NCBI GenBank assembly: GCA_018830105.1
Contig: JAHJTC010000004.1
Location: 124,001-188,000, forward strand
Direction: 5' to 3'
Source: Bacteroidota bacterium
GTDB taxonomy: Bacteria; Bacteroidota; Bacteroidia; Bacteroidales; F082
Length of the DNA: 64,000 nt
The notes below the pieces were generated by a model. It saw only the letters and a program-made list of their open reading frames with translations, did not search any database and was not told where the DNA came from. Positions 28,066 to 36,927 of this stretch are shown piece by piece; the stretch's first letter is position 1, and the number at the start of each line of letters is the position of its first letter. Made by a program: the position numbers and the translations under genes.

Positions 28066-29032
28066 GGATGTTATTTACAAATTTTCCAATGTCATAGGAA
28101 GTGTTAAATACTTGATACAACTCCGTCAGGAGTGGATATTCACTTTCTGGTACACCTTTGGATTGAAGCTGCTCATAAAATATATTCGCTGCTATACGGC
28201 CTTCCAGCACTACTTTTTCTGAAATATCCTGCGAAAAAAATCCTTTTCCAATCAGAAGACCCAGAGTTCGGTTTCGGCTTAAATCGTTCAGTGCAGTCAA
28301 CGAAAAATCACCAAATCCGCAGTAGTTAAAAAAGGTCTGAGATTGACCGCCAAAACCTGTCATTAAATTCCTCATTTCGTTTATAGCTTTCGAAAGCACC
28401 AATGATCGCAAATTAGGTGAATCAAAACTGGCATCAACAATTCCGATGATAATCGCGTAAATATTTTTTAAAATACTGGCATATTCCACACCTCGTATAT
28501 CCGTCGTGAAATCAAGATGAATAGCGGTATTTAAAAACAGCTTGTCTAATACTTTTGAAATCGCTGCATTTTCAGAGGCGATCGTAAATGCAGTAGGTTG
28601 GCCATTGATGATTTCGCGTGCAAAAGACGGGCCTTTCATGCTCACCAATGGGTTTTTTATCTGTGTCTTCAGACAATCAGGTATGATGGCTGAGTCGCTG
28701 CCAAATCCTTTGGCAAGGTTAACCAGAATGGTTTCAGTCCCAAAGAAATCCTTATTGGTTATTACATAGTCCACCACAGCTATTGAAGGAATGGCCAGAA
28801 ATACAATGTCTGCAGCTGATATTGCCGATTTATCAGAAGAGGCCGTCAGGGTAGGGTGCAACTGAAAAGTCGGGAAATATTTTGGGTTAATATGTGCTTC
28901 ATTTATGCTTTTAACTACTTCATCTTCAATAGAAAGTAAGGTAACTTTTGTGCCATCTTTGGCCAATACATTGCCCAAAGAACTGGCTATGGCGCCGCTT
29001 CCTATAAAAACAACTTCAGCTCGTTTATTCAC
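28043..29032 (-). CDS. gpsA: NAD(P)H-dependent glycerol-3-phosphate dehydrogenase
   Basis: Reduces dihydroxyacetone phosphate to sn-glycerol 3-phosphate for phospholipid synthesis. The 329-residue protein has the Rossmann loop VVFIGSGAIASSLGNVLA, IVFLAIPSIAV, LVNLAKGF, MKGPSFAREI and the substrate-binding segment ASILKNIYAIIIGI with the catalytic Lys, then CGFGDFSLTALNDLSRNR. The GxGxxG loop reads GSGAIA, with Ala replacing the last Gly. It is the last gene of the wecB-GT-methyltransferase-flippase run, 37 bases after the flippase gene. The housekeeping role is likely; a dedicated role supplying glycerol phosphate to a surface glycan is possible. Confidence 0.88.
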   Translation of the reverse strand: MNKRAEVVFIGSGAIASSLGNVLAKDGTKVTLLSIEDEVVKSINEAHINPKYFPTFQLHPTLTASSDKSAISAADIVFLAIPSIAVVDYVITNKDFFGTETILVNLAKGFGSDSAIIPDCLKTQIKNPLVSMKGPSFAREIINGQPTAFTIASENAAISKVLDKLFLNTAIHLDFTTDIRGVEYASILKNIYAIIIGIVDASFDSPNLRSLVLSKAINEMRNLMTGFGGQSQTFFNYCGFGDFSLTALNDLSRNRTLGLLIGKGFFSQDISEKVVLEGRIAANIFYEQLQSKGVPESEYPLLTELYQVFNTSYDIGKFVNNILNDRMQR

Positions 29033-29069
29033 ATCGGTGTTTTTTGAAATTAAGCAGCGAAAGTACGTT

Positions 29070-30554
29070 TTATTTTCTGAAATGCAGCCATTTCAAGCTG
29101 CTATCGATGGTTTGGTTGATGTCGGAGGAGAATTTCAAGTAATAAAGTAAAACAACGAAGATAGACACAAAAATGGTGCTTTGGACAATTATTTCCAGCA
29201 CAAAATAATCAAATTCTGGTGTTAACCTTGCCGCAAGAAAAGCTATAATTCCTATTGCTAACAAACCAAAGTAGCCCCAGCGAAAAGGTTGCATTCCAAA
29301 CTTAAAATATACATAAGCCCACGACATCAGATTATAGATAAATCGCGAAATTAAAGAAGCAATTGCGGCTCCAACTAATCCGTAAAGCGGAATAAAAATC
29401 AAATTGGTAATAATCAGCAATCCGACGAAAATCAACAAAAACCAGGTGATTACCTTATACTGTCTCGAATTGCTGATGATGTATTGCGATACGCTGGTAA
29501 ACATCTCCACCAGATTGGCCAGGCCAATAAATACAATGACCATGCGACCGGCTTCAAAATCGGAACCCAGAATATCAAAAACCTGATCGATATTCAGCAT
29601 CAGTCCTAAGAACAACAAAAGCCCTGCGGCTGAAAGGATGCGGTTACTTTTATCATAGATTTCCATGATTTTTTTTCTGTCGTTCGATTTCCAGCCATCT
29701 GCAATTACAATCACCGCAATTTTAATCACTGAGCGCGAGGGAATCAGAATCAGCGTGCCAAAGTAAAAGGTAGTAGAATAAATTCCGGTATCGGCAAGCC
29801 CCAGCATATCATTAAGCATCACCACATCGATATTGAGAATTAGAATACCGGAAAAGCTGGTTGCAATCCCAAAGATCGCCACCGAACGCATATTGCGCGC
29901 CATATCTTTTGTGATAAACCCCCTGAAGTTTCCAAAAACGAATTGTCCGCTTCGATAGATTGACCATGCGATAAGCAGTGTTGGCAGGCTAATCGAAACC
30001 ACATACAGCAAAACCAGCTGAGCAAAACTGATGAGCTCGAAATAATAAAGTACAACCGAAAGCATGATAAAGATACGTTGCCAAACTTCTTTATATAGCG
30101 AGCCTTTTATGGCATTGTAAACCGCACGATAATAGCTGTCGAGTGCATTGAAAAAGGTGGTAAAAAAGATGAGTGGAATCAGGTAATTGATATACTCAAC
30201 AAAAAGGGCTGATTTCTCAATATTTTGACTGATTAGCCAGGATTTTATCGAAAAAAATACGATCATGGCAATCACAAAGCCGGCGAAGTTGATCAGAAGC
30301 GCTAGTTTAAGAAACCCATGATGGTTTTGCTCTAAGTTTCTAAAATAGGGGAAATTGCGCAGTGTAACAGCATTAAATCCCAATCCTGAAAACTGGGCAA
30401 ATAGCAACGAAACCGAGACCAGCAAACGTAGCAAGCCAATTTCGGCTTTCGAGAGGATTTCAGGAAAAAGTAAAGCAGTAGTCACAAATCCCAAAATCAC
30501 CCCGAGGTAGGATAGGATGGTGCCGGCAATGCTCTGTGTTTTGATGAGGCCCAT
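29070..30554 (-). CDS. Polysaccharide flippase (Wzx-like)
   Basis: A 494-residue protein with 12 to 14 predicted membrane helices, starting GLIKTQSIAGTILSYLGVIL, the usual opening of RfbX/Wzx MOP-family exporters, and containing YGLVGAAIASLISRFIYN near residue 400. It is expected to flip lipid-linked oligosaccharide to the periplasmic face. It sits 3 bases downstream of the methyltransferase gene in the same operon. This is the second Wzx-like gene of the window; the other (14020-15303) belongs to a different cluster and is not a close copy by eye. Confidence 0.87.
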   Translation of the reverse strand: MGLIKTQSIAGTILSYLGVILGFVTTALLFPEILSKAEIGLLRLLVSVSLLFAQFSGLGFNAVTLRNFPYFRNLEQNHHGFLKLALLINFAGFVIAMIVFFSIKSWLISQNIEKSALFVEYINYLIPLIFFTTFFNALDSYYRAVYNAIKGSLYKEVWQRIFIMLSVVLYYFELISFAQLVLLYVVSISLPTLLIAWSIYRSGQFVFGNFRGFITKDMARNMRSVAIFGIATSFSGILILNIDVVMLNDMLGLADTGIYSTTFYFGTLILIPSRSVIKIAVIVIADGWKSNDRKKIMEIYDKSNRILSAAGLLLFLGLMLNIDQVFDILGSDFEAGRMVIVFIGLANLVEMFTSVSQYIISNSRQYKVITWFLLIFVGLLIITNLIFIPLYGLVGAAIASLISRFIYNLMSWAYVYFKFGMQPFRWGYFGLLAIGIIAFLAARLTPEFDYFVLEIIVQSTIFVSIFVVLLYYLKFSSDINQTIDSSLKWLHFRK

Positions 30555-30557
30555 GGG

Positions 30558-31334
30558 TTATTTTTTTTGGAATAAAATCATGAGCCAATAAGGCTTTTTG
30601 GGAGAAACCAATACATTTAAAGTGTCGATAAAGCTGGCAACAGGATGGAATTTATACCCATATTCAAATTCATGTTCGCAGGATGGACAAACTGTGCTTC
30701 TTTTATCTTTGGCAATCCAATAATAAGGAATCCATGAATTTGGTGACGAAAATCTTTTCTTAAGCTTGAGTAATGCCGGAGCATAATAGCGTACACTTTT
30801 TCCTGTTTTAACAGTTTTTAAAATGCGAAAATCCGGGAAAAGAGCTGAAAGTTTTTGCTCGTTAAAACTGTTGATATGATTTGGGCGATTATAATCGAAA
30901 TTGCATTTCGGACATCGAATCGAAAGTTTATCCGGGTTTTCGTCATTCGGAACAGAAATCAAAAGATAGTTATTAGTAAGTCTGCTAATTTCATGAACGG
31001 TATTTTTTAAAGTGATTTCTTCGAGATGTTCTAACAATTCGCTTGAGAACACAAGATCAAATTGTTTATCACGCAAGGGAATAGCATCTGCACTTGCTAA
31101 TATTTTTTTCGTTGTTACATACTTGAGTGCTTCTTTGCTTCTATCAACACCAGTGATATCATAGCTTTCAGCTAATACGTTTGTAATTGCACCATTACCA
31201 CAACCAACATCTAAAATGCTTTCCACATGCAGAGGAATCAAATCAAGTACAAGCTGAATTTTCTCTTTCAAATCAGATGATTTGAGCGATTCCCAATCAA
31301 AATTCTCGTAAAATTTTCTGTTATCTTTTGTCAT
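30558..31334 (-). CDS. SAM-dependent class I methyltransferase with zinc-ribbon-like cysteine pairs
   Basis: A 258-residue enzyme. The Rossmann core shows motif I ILDVGCGNGAITNVLA, then VDRSKEALKYV, LVFSSELLEHL and LISVPNDENPD. After the core come two Cys-x-x-Cys pairs, RCPKCNFDY at about 139-142 and VCPSCEHEF at about 216-219, which could together bind one zinc ion. Methyltransferases of this build are common in O-antigen and capsule loci, where they methylate sugars or lipid-linked intermediates. It overlaps the upstream glycosyltransferase by 14 bases. Substrate unknown. Confidence 0.82.
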   Translation of the reverse strand: MTKDNRKFYENFDWESLKSSDLKEKIQLVLDLIPLHVESILDVGCGNGAITNVLAESYDITGVDRSKEALKYVTTKKILASADAIPLRDKQFDLVFSSELLEHLEEITLKNTVHEISRLTNNYLLISVPNDENPDKLSIRCPKCNFDYNRPNHINSFNEQKLSALFPDFRILKTVKTGKSVRYYAPALLKLKKRFSSPNSWIPYYWIAKDKRSTVCPSCEHEFEYGYKFHPVASFIDTLNVLVSPKKPYWLMILFQKK

Positions 31335-32487
31335 TGGTTGCGTAAAGTTTAACTAATCTGGCGGCATCATTTTTCCAAAGGTAGTTTTTTACAGTTGCCT
31401 GATAACCGTTTTCGCCCATCGTGATGAGCTGTTCTGGTGATTTTAAAAGTTTTTCAATGATCTTTGAAAATTCTTCCGAGTCCTCCCATTGATAGATCAT
31501 ACCTGAAGCACTTTCTTCAATAATTCGCTGAATGGGATCACAATTTGAGGCCACAACAGGTTTTTTCGCATACATGTATTGAAAGAGCTTGTGAGGTATT
31601 GTGTTGTCTGTATGATCACTTTTTACGTGCGGAATCAAACAGATATCAGCCTCGCCCATAAGTTGATTCATCTTTTCGAAAGCTTGCCATCCAAAGAACT
31701 TTACCTGATCAACGACATTGTTTTGCCTAGCGATTGATTGCAATTCGTCAACAAACGAACCATCGCCCAAAATATAAAGCCTTACTTTATTGGGCAATAG
31801 CGCAAGCGCCGGTATAATTGTTTGCAATCCCCTGTGTCTGTTTATCCCCCCGGCATAAAACAAGGTTAAATAGTCTTTGTCAGGTTTTGAATCTGGAACT
31901 TTAAAATGCGCTGTATTCAATGTGTTAGATACGACACTGATTTTTTGAGCGGGAATGTTTGATTTTACTAAACGATTTTTTGCTTCTTCAACCACCACTA
32001 TTATTTCATCTGCCTGGAGGCACATGAATTTTTCATAGTGTTTCCATTGATTGTTGTTGGAAAGCATTTTCCCAAGCAGACCTTTTACGTGATCAGCCTG
32101 CGCTAATAAAGCAGGCCAGTTTTCGTGCAGGTCAAGAATAAATCTGACTTCAAATTTTTTTTTCATTTCATATCCAAGCTGTGCCATGGGCAGATCGTGA
32201 ATGTGAATGGCGTCAAAGTTGTAAGTATGCTGTAAATCAATCAGAAATCCTCTCCAAAAATTGAAGTAAAAAGGAAGCTTAAGGCAGCCAACACTCGTTT
32301 TGTGTCTGAGCTTACTGATGACTTTTCGATGAATTGTTGCACCTTCAAAGTTGTCTTTTAGTGCTTTGTTTTTCATTGTAAAACAAGCAATATGCACTTC
32401 ATGACCAACACGCGTAAGTGTTTCAATTTCGTTTTCCACTCTTATATCAGGTGGAAAATCATGATCCAAAACCATCAATATCTTCAT
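31321..32487 (-). CDS. GT4 family glycosyltransferase
   Basis: A 388-residue GT-B enzyme: KILMVLDHDFPPDIRVENE at the N-terminus, FDAIHIHDLPMAQLGY in the middle, and LFYAGGINRHRGLQTIIPAL, FGWQAFEKMNQLMGEADICL and IPHKLFQYMYAKKPVVAS in the C-terminal donor-binding half. It probably adds one sugar during assembly of the glycan whose precursor WecB provides. It overlaps wecB by 4 bases and the methyltransferase by 14, so the genes are tightly coupled. Confidence 0.88.
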   Translation of the reverse strand: MKILMVLDHDFPPDIRVENEIETLTRVGHEVHIACFTMKNKALKDNFEGATIHRKVISKLRHKTSVGCLKLPFYFNFWRGFLIDLQHTYNFDAIHIHDLPMAQLGYEMKKKFEVRFILDLHENWPALLAQADHVKGLLGKMLSNNNQWKHYEKFMCLQADEIIVVVEEAKNRLVKSNIPAQKISVVSNTLNTAHFKVPDSKPDKDYLTLFYAGGINRHRGLQTIIPALALLPNKVRLYILGDGSFVDELQSIARQNNVVDQVKFFGWQAFEKMNQLMGEADICLIPHVKSDHTDNTIPHKLFQYMYAKKPVVASNCDPIQRIIEESASGMIYQWEDSEEFSKIIEKLLKSPEQLITMGENGYQATVKNYLWKNDAARLVKLYATNDKR

Positions 32488-33587
32488 GCGCGATTTTTGA
32501 GAAAATGGATAATGTGGCTGTAAATCCGTTCAGCGGTTTTGCCATCCCAAAGTTCCGGAATTTGACCTTTAATGTTTTTATTATTGAGCAAATTTACAAA
32601 AGCATCCCATACGTTATCAAAATTTGTACCCGCCAGCATATTTGTTCCAATATCAACGGTAACAGGCCTTTCAGTATTGTTTCTGACAGTGATACAGGGC
32701 ACTCCTAAAAATGTTGTCTCTTCTTGTATGCCGCCGCTATCAGTGATAACAAGTTTTGCTTTTTCGACGAGTGAAAGAAAATTGAGGTAGGATAGCGGCT
32801 CGGTTAAAGTAATTTGATTACTTAATTGTTCCAATAAGTCAAAAGCTTCTAAACGAGATTTTGTTCTGGGGTGGAGGGGAAGAACCAGCTTTATTTTTGA
32901 TGAAACTTTATTCAGAAACAAAACCAATGCCTGGAGGCTTTTCACATCATCAACATTGGAAGGACGATGAAAAGTTGCTACAGCATAATTCCCTTTTTCA
33001 AGCTTATATTGTTTTAATATTTCCGAATTGGATATTAATTTATTTTGATAGACTAAGCTGTCAATCATGATATTACCGGTAAAAAATACCTTGGAATCAT
33101 CAACGCCTTCATGCTTCAAATTAACCAATCCACTTTTTTCGGTTACAAACAGTAAATCAGCTAATTGATCCGTCAATAACCTGTTAATTTCTTCAGGCAT
33201 ATTTCTGTCAAATGATCGCAGGCCTGACTCGATATGGGCAACAGGAATTCCAAGTTTTGAGGCTGTTAGTGCAGCTGCTAAGGTGGAGTTAACGTCACCA
33301 GGAACAACAATTAAATCAGGGTTTTCTGCTATAAGAACCTTTTCAAAAGAAGTCAGTATCTCAGCAACCTGGCTGGCATGACTTCCGCCAGATATCCCCA
33401 AATTATAGGCCGGTTTGGAAATACCCAACTGTTCAAAAAAAATCTCAGACATGTTTTTGTCAAAATGCTGCCCGGTATGACAAATAATATGCTCAATTTC
33501 GGGATGCTTTTGGAATTCCCTATCGAGCGGGGCGATTTTAATAAAGTTAGGTCTGGCGCCTACGACAGAAATTATTTTGAAAGTCAT
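32484..33587 (-). CDS. wecB: UDP-N-acetylglucosamine 2-epimerase (non-hydrolysing)
   Basis: Interconverts UDP-GlcNAc and UDP-ManNAc, supplying ManNAc-type sugars for surface polysaccharides. The 367-residue protein has the family signatures VVGARPNFIKIAPL, CHTGQHFDKNMSEIFF, VVPGDVNSTLAAALTASK, VAHIESGLRSFDRNMPEEIN, ATFHRPSNVD, LPLHPRTKSRL and TDSGGIQEETTFLGVPCITV. It is the first gene of a five-gene minus-strand operon ending at gpsA. Confidence 0.93.
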   Translation of the reverse strand: MTFKIISVVGARPNFIKIAPLDREFQKHPEIEHIICHTGQHFDKNMSEIFFEQLGISKPAYNLGISGGSHASQVAEILTSFEKVLIAENPDLIVVPGDVNSTLAAALTASKLGIPVAHIESGLRSFDRNMPEEINRLLTDQLADLLFVTEKSGLVNLKHEGVDDSKVFFTGNIMIDSLVYQNKLISNSEILKQYKLEKGNYAVATFHRPSNVDDVKSLQALVLFLNKVSSKIKLVLPLHPRTKSRLEAFDLLEQLSNQITLTEPLSYLNFLSLVEKAKLVITDSGGIQEETTFLGVPCITVRNNTERPVTVDIGTNMLAGTNFDNVWDAFVNLLNNKNIKGQIPELWDGKTAERIYSHIIHFLKNRA

Positions 33588-33601
33588 TGATTACTTTTCT
33601 G

Positions 33602-33609
33602 CAAAAGTA
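33602..33609 (-). promoter_or_regulatory. -7 element for the wecB operon
   Basis: The minus strand reads TACTTTTG, an exact TAnnTTTG match 15 bases before the wecB start, which implies a very short leader. Confidence 0.45.
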
Positions 33610-33699
33610 AGTAACTTTTTGGCTTTGTTTTTCAACCCAATTCCCTTATTTCAATGTAACACACTTTAACGCAATGCTGTTCAGGAAATGGCGTATATT

Positions 33700-34656
33700 T
33701 TATTCTATCTCTTCCAAAAGCTTATTCTCCATCTTGGCACGTCGGATGCTCACATTCAACTCAAAACCAATTAACAAAATGAGTGCATTAAAATAGAGCC
33801 ATACCATAAATATTATCAGGGTACCGATAGAGCCGTACAGGGCATTATAACGAGAAAAGTTGGAGATGTAAAAGTTGAAAGCAAGGGTTCCGATAATGAA
33901 TAATGCCGTTGAAAGAATGCTTCCAGGGCTTATGAAACGGTATTCTTTACGCTTGGAAGGAGCATAATAATAAAGCATGGAGAGGCAGAAAAAAGTAAGC
34001 AATACAATAACAAACCAGCGGAAAAATTGAAGCAAATTAGCCGTTAAGCCTCCAAAAATCATTTCCTTATCAATAAGCCACTGTATGAATACACCTCCGG
34101 TTGTAATCAATGCGATTGCAATGATTACCAAAACTGAAAGCACGGTCGTTAAAAACATGGCCGAAAGTTGCTGCTGAATCCATGTTTTGGTGTCGAAGGT
34201 ATGCCAGGTGCCGCTGAAGCCATCAATGATGGCACTTACGCCATTGGTGCTGAAAATAAATGTAAGGATAAAACTCAGCGAAAGAAGCCCGGAGTTCTGC
34301 CGCATCACAATTTCTGTAATGGTTTGCTCCACCTCTGCATAGGTGTTGGGAGGAATGATATCCTGAAACAAAGTCAACAGGGTTTGCTGAAAATTATCAA
34401 TAGGCAGATAAGGAATCAGTGTAAAAATAAAGATGATGAACGGAAAAATTGCGAGGAAAAAGCTATAAGCTACGGCAGCCGCCCGTGTTGAGACAGAACC
34501 CTTAAACAGACCTTTCCCGAAAAATACCAAAACATCATAAAGTGGCATTTCATCAAAACCCGGCAGAATCAGCAGCCGCAAAAAGGCGATCAATTGATCT
34601 CGCCGCTTGTGATACCTGTTTTTTACTTTTTGAATTAAACTCAATAAAAAATTCAT
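33700..34656 (-). CDS. YihY/BrkB family inner-membrane protein
   Basis: A 318-residue membrane protein with about six helices and the YihY/BrkB pattern: GSVSTRAAAVAYSFFLAIFP, the central IFSTNGVSAIIDGF, then YYYAPSKRKEYRFISPGSI, SRYNALYGSIGTLIIFMVWL and a last helix ALILLIGFELN. The family was first called ribonuclease BN in error; its true function is not established. It is separated from nadC by one base, so it is part of the DUF4783-nadC-yihY operon. Confidence 0.9.
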   Translation of the reverse strand: MNFLLSLIQKVKNRYHKRRDQLIAFLRLLILPGFDEMPLYDVLVFFGKGLFKGSVSTRAAAVAYSFFLAIFPFIIFIFTLIPYLPIDNFQQTLLTLFQDIIPPNTYAEVEQTITEIVMRQNSGLLSLSFILTFIFSTNGVSAIIDGFSGTWHTFDTKTWIQQQLSAMFLTTVLSVLVIIAIALITTGGVFIQWLIDKEMIFGGLTANLLQFFRWFVIVLLTFFCLSMLYYYAPSKRKEYRFISPGSILSTALFIIGTLAFNFYISNFSRYNALYGSIGTLIIFMVWLYFNALILLIGFELNVSIRRAKMENKLLEEIE

Positions 34657-34657
34657 G

Positions 34658-35512
34658 TCAATGTGTTATTGCGCGCAGGCTCAGATCCAGACTTTTAATG
34701 TGATGTGTGAGTGCGCCAACTGAAATATAATCCACACCACTCAGGGCGTAATCGTACAATGTGTGTGCTGTGATGCCACCCGAAGCTTCTGTTTCATAAC
34801 GCTTATCGATGATTTGAATGGCTTTTTTCAAAGCTTCGGGACTGAAATTGTCCAGCATAATACGTTGAATATTTCCGTATTCGAGCACTTTTTGTAATTC
34901 CTCAAAATTCCTGACCTCGATTTCTATCGGGATTGAAAGTGCTTCTTTTTTTAGATAATTGTTTGCTGCTTCAATGGCTTCCTGCACGCCACCGGCAAAA
35001 TCAACATGATTATTTTTTATTAAAATCATATCGAATAAGCCAAAACGATGATTTTCGCCTCCGCCTGTATTTACAGCCATTTTTTCGAAGATTCGCATGC
35101 CCGGCGTAGTTTTGCGGGTGTCCAGTAGTCGGGTAGGAAGTCCTTTCAAAAGTGATTTGTAATAGGCTGTATTTGTGGCGATTCCGCTCATGCGCTGCAT
35201 ATAATTGAGCGCAAGTCTTTCGGCTGATAACAAAGAAATTATCCTGCCTTCAACGCTAAAAACAAAATCACCGGTTTGTACAGATTGACCATCTTTTAGA
35301 AATGCCGTGAAAATAATTTCGGGATCCACCAGATGAAATACAGTTTCAGCTACCTCAATACCCGCGATAATACCGGATTCCTTCACCAATAATTGCATCT
35401 TACCCTGCGCTTCTGCTGGAATGGTTGACATTGAGGTGTGGTCACCGTTTCCTAAATCTTCTGCAATCGCCAGACGTATGTGCTCTTCAATAATCAAATT
35501 GCTGTCCTTCAT
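34658..35512 (-). CDS. nadC: Carboxylating nicotinate-nucleotide diphosphorylase (quinolinate phosphoribosyltransferase)
   Basis: Converts quinolinate and PRPP to nicotinate mononucleotide in de novo NAD synthesis. The 284-residue protein has AEDLGNGDHTS, LNYMQRMSGIAT, LLDTRKTTPGMR, VNTGGGENHRFGLFDMILIK, IEIEVRNFEEL, IMLDNFSPE and EASGGITAHTL, with the conserved Arg, His and Lys ligands for quinolinate. It overlaps DUF4783 by 4 bases upstream. nadA and nadB are not in this window. Confidence 0.95.
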   Translation of the reverse strand: MKDSNLIIEEHIRLAIAEDLGNGDHTSMSTIPAEAQGKMQLLVKESGIIAGIEVAETVFHLVDPEIIFTAFLKDGQSVQTGDFVFSVEGRIISLLSAERLALNYMQRMSGIATNTAYYKSLLKGLPTRLLDTRKTTPGMRIFEKMAVNTGGGENHRFGLFDMILIKNNHVDFAGGVQEAIEAANNYLKKEALSIPIEIEVRNFEELQKVLEYGNIQRIMLDNFSPEALKKAIQIIDKRYETEASGGITAHTLYDYALSGVDYISVGALTHHIKSLDLSLRAITH

Positions 35513-35907
35513 GGAATTTCTATCAGACTAATTGAATGAATATGTTGTTGCTCAGGCTTTCCGAGGATGTAAACCTGATAATCTGTAGTGTTGGTGCTTA
35601 GCTTCCCTATATAATAGTTTGACTGGCTGTCAATGGCTTTGCCTGATTCCATTAAGATAAAATCAGTAGGTTTATGCTTGCTAAAAAATGCCTTCAGTAA
35701 AATTTTTGTCTGATTTTTACTATGAGTTCCTTTTGTTTCGGGTAGTTCGAGGTAGATGCTCGACGTAAAATAGGGCTCAATTTTATCGGGTTCACCTTGC
35801 TTAAATGCTTCTATAACAGTTTTTTGAAAATTATCCTGCCCGAACAACGAAGACGCAAACAACACATAACAAAGAAATAATATACTGCCTGAAGCAAGTT
35901 TTTTCAT
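35509..35907 (-). CDS. DUF4783 domain secreted protein
   Basis: A 132-residue protein with a signal peptide (GSILFLCYVLFASSLFGQ) and a mature NTF2-like pattern (TVIEAFKQGEPDKIEPYFTS, KFFSKHKPTDF-like, YYIGKLSTNTTDYQVYIL), matching DUF4783. In Bacteroidota it is frequently found just before nadC, as here, with a 4-base overlap. It is presumably periplasmic; function unknown. Confidence 0.8.
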   Translation of the reverse strand: MKKLASGSILFLCYVLFASSLFGQDNFQKTVIEAFKQGEPDKIEPYFTSSIYLELPETKGTHSKNQTKILLKAFFSKHKPTDFILMESGKAIDSQSNYYIGKLSTNTTDYQVYILGKPEQQHIHSISLIEIP

Positions 35908-35944
35908 AGCCGATACTCATCTTTTTTTTTGAACGAATAGTTTA

Positions 35945-35952
35945 CAAATATA
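35945..35952 (-). promoter_or_regulatory. -7 element for the DUF4783-nadC-yihY operon
   Basis: The minus strand reads TATATTTG, an exact TAnnTTTG match, 38 bases before the DUF4783 start. No clear -33 element is visible. The rest of the 305-base gap to 36213 holds only the opposite-strand -7 element at 36177-36184. Confidence 0.45.
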
Positions 35953-36176
35953 CGAGATTTTCAGCACTTGCACCTGATTGGAGGCTATTGAAAAAAAATC
36001 ATAGACGAAAGTTGGAGACAAGGAAGTGTGTAATAAAAATCCTTCAGTTTAATTCATAAATATTTGTTGCGTTTTATCGTGACAATTTAATTTTAAATAA
36101 TTAAAAACCAAACACTAAGCTTGTATTGATGCTGGGATTACACTTTTATCTGCAACCTGGATTTAATGAAAAAGAT

Positions 36177-36184
36177 TACTTTTG
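36177..36184 (+). promoter_or_regulatory. -7 element for the lipoprotein gene at 36213
   Basis: TACTTTTG matches TAnnTTTG exactly and ends 28 bases before the ATG. This also argues against the longer frame that begins at 36126. Confidence 0.4.
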
Positions 36185-36212
36185 TTTCTCGGTTATTTCA
36201 AATTTTACTCTT

Positions 36213-36914
36213 ATGAGATATTTCATCCAAATTGTGCGGTTATTTGCCCTTATTTTCTTGATGGCATCCTGTTTGCCAGAAGAAAAGTCGGAGTCGGAAA
36301 AATTTGAAAATCAATTGGATAGCTTTAACCAATCGATGGAGAGTATTGGAGAAACGATGGATATGGTGGATGCGATGCAAGCGGAAATTGAAGCAATTGA
36401 ACAACAAAGGGCTTTGGGAGAACTGTCTGATAAAGAAGCCGATGAGCAGCTGAATGAGGTAAAGGAAACCTATGGCCGGGTAATAGCACGCAGGTCGAAT
36501 TCTAATCCCGCTACTTCTTTGCCCGATTGGGCACGTCAACTTGGACTAACAGAGCCTCAGGGCCTTATGCTGGATGCGGATTATTCGCAGCTCACCTCAG
36601 TGGAAAATCCCAACGAAGGGTTTAACTCCGTTTTATTGGTTTATTCCGGGAATTATCAGCTTGCTATGAACGAAGCCGAAAGGATTGCCAATAAAGCCAA
36701 TATACCCATCTCAAAAGATTACAAACAAGCTGTTGAACTTGCCAAAACATATAGCAGCACGCCCATTCAGGGGATAGCCTATATGAATTTTGATCCTTTT
36801 GTTTCGGATGCCACCTATAATATCTCAATTACGGTTGACGAAACTGGCATGCTGACGATAAGTGCTGTTGATGTGGGGCAGATGCAAAAGCAATTTCAAC
36901 GGGAAGAAAGATAA
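36213..36914 (+). CDS. Hypothetical lipoprotein with coiled-coil segment
   Basis: A 233-residue protein with a lipoprotein signal peptide (IVRLFALIFLMASC, lipobox L-M-A-S-C). Residues about 25-80 are strongly charged and helical (ESEKFENQLDSFNQSMESIG, EIEAIEQQRALGELSDKEAD) and likely form a coiled coil. The second half is a mixed alpha/beta region with no recognised motif. The start at 36213 gives the proper signal peptide; the upstream extension lacks one. It ends 13 bases before the SDR gene and is probably co-transcribed with it. Function unknown. Confidence 0.72.
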   Translation: MRYFIQIVRLFALIFLMASCLPEEKSESEKFENQLDSFNQSMESIGETMDMVDAMQAEIEAIEQQRALGELSDKEADEQLNEVKETYGRVIARRSNSNPATSLPDWARQLGLTEPQGLMLDADYSQLTSVENPNEGFNSVLLVYSGNYQLAMNEAERIANKANIPISKDYKQAVELAKTYSSTPIQGIAYMNFDPFVSDATYNISITVDETGMLTISAVDVGQMQKQFQREER

Positions 36915-36927
36915 ATTTTTAATCATT

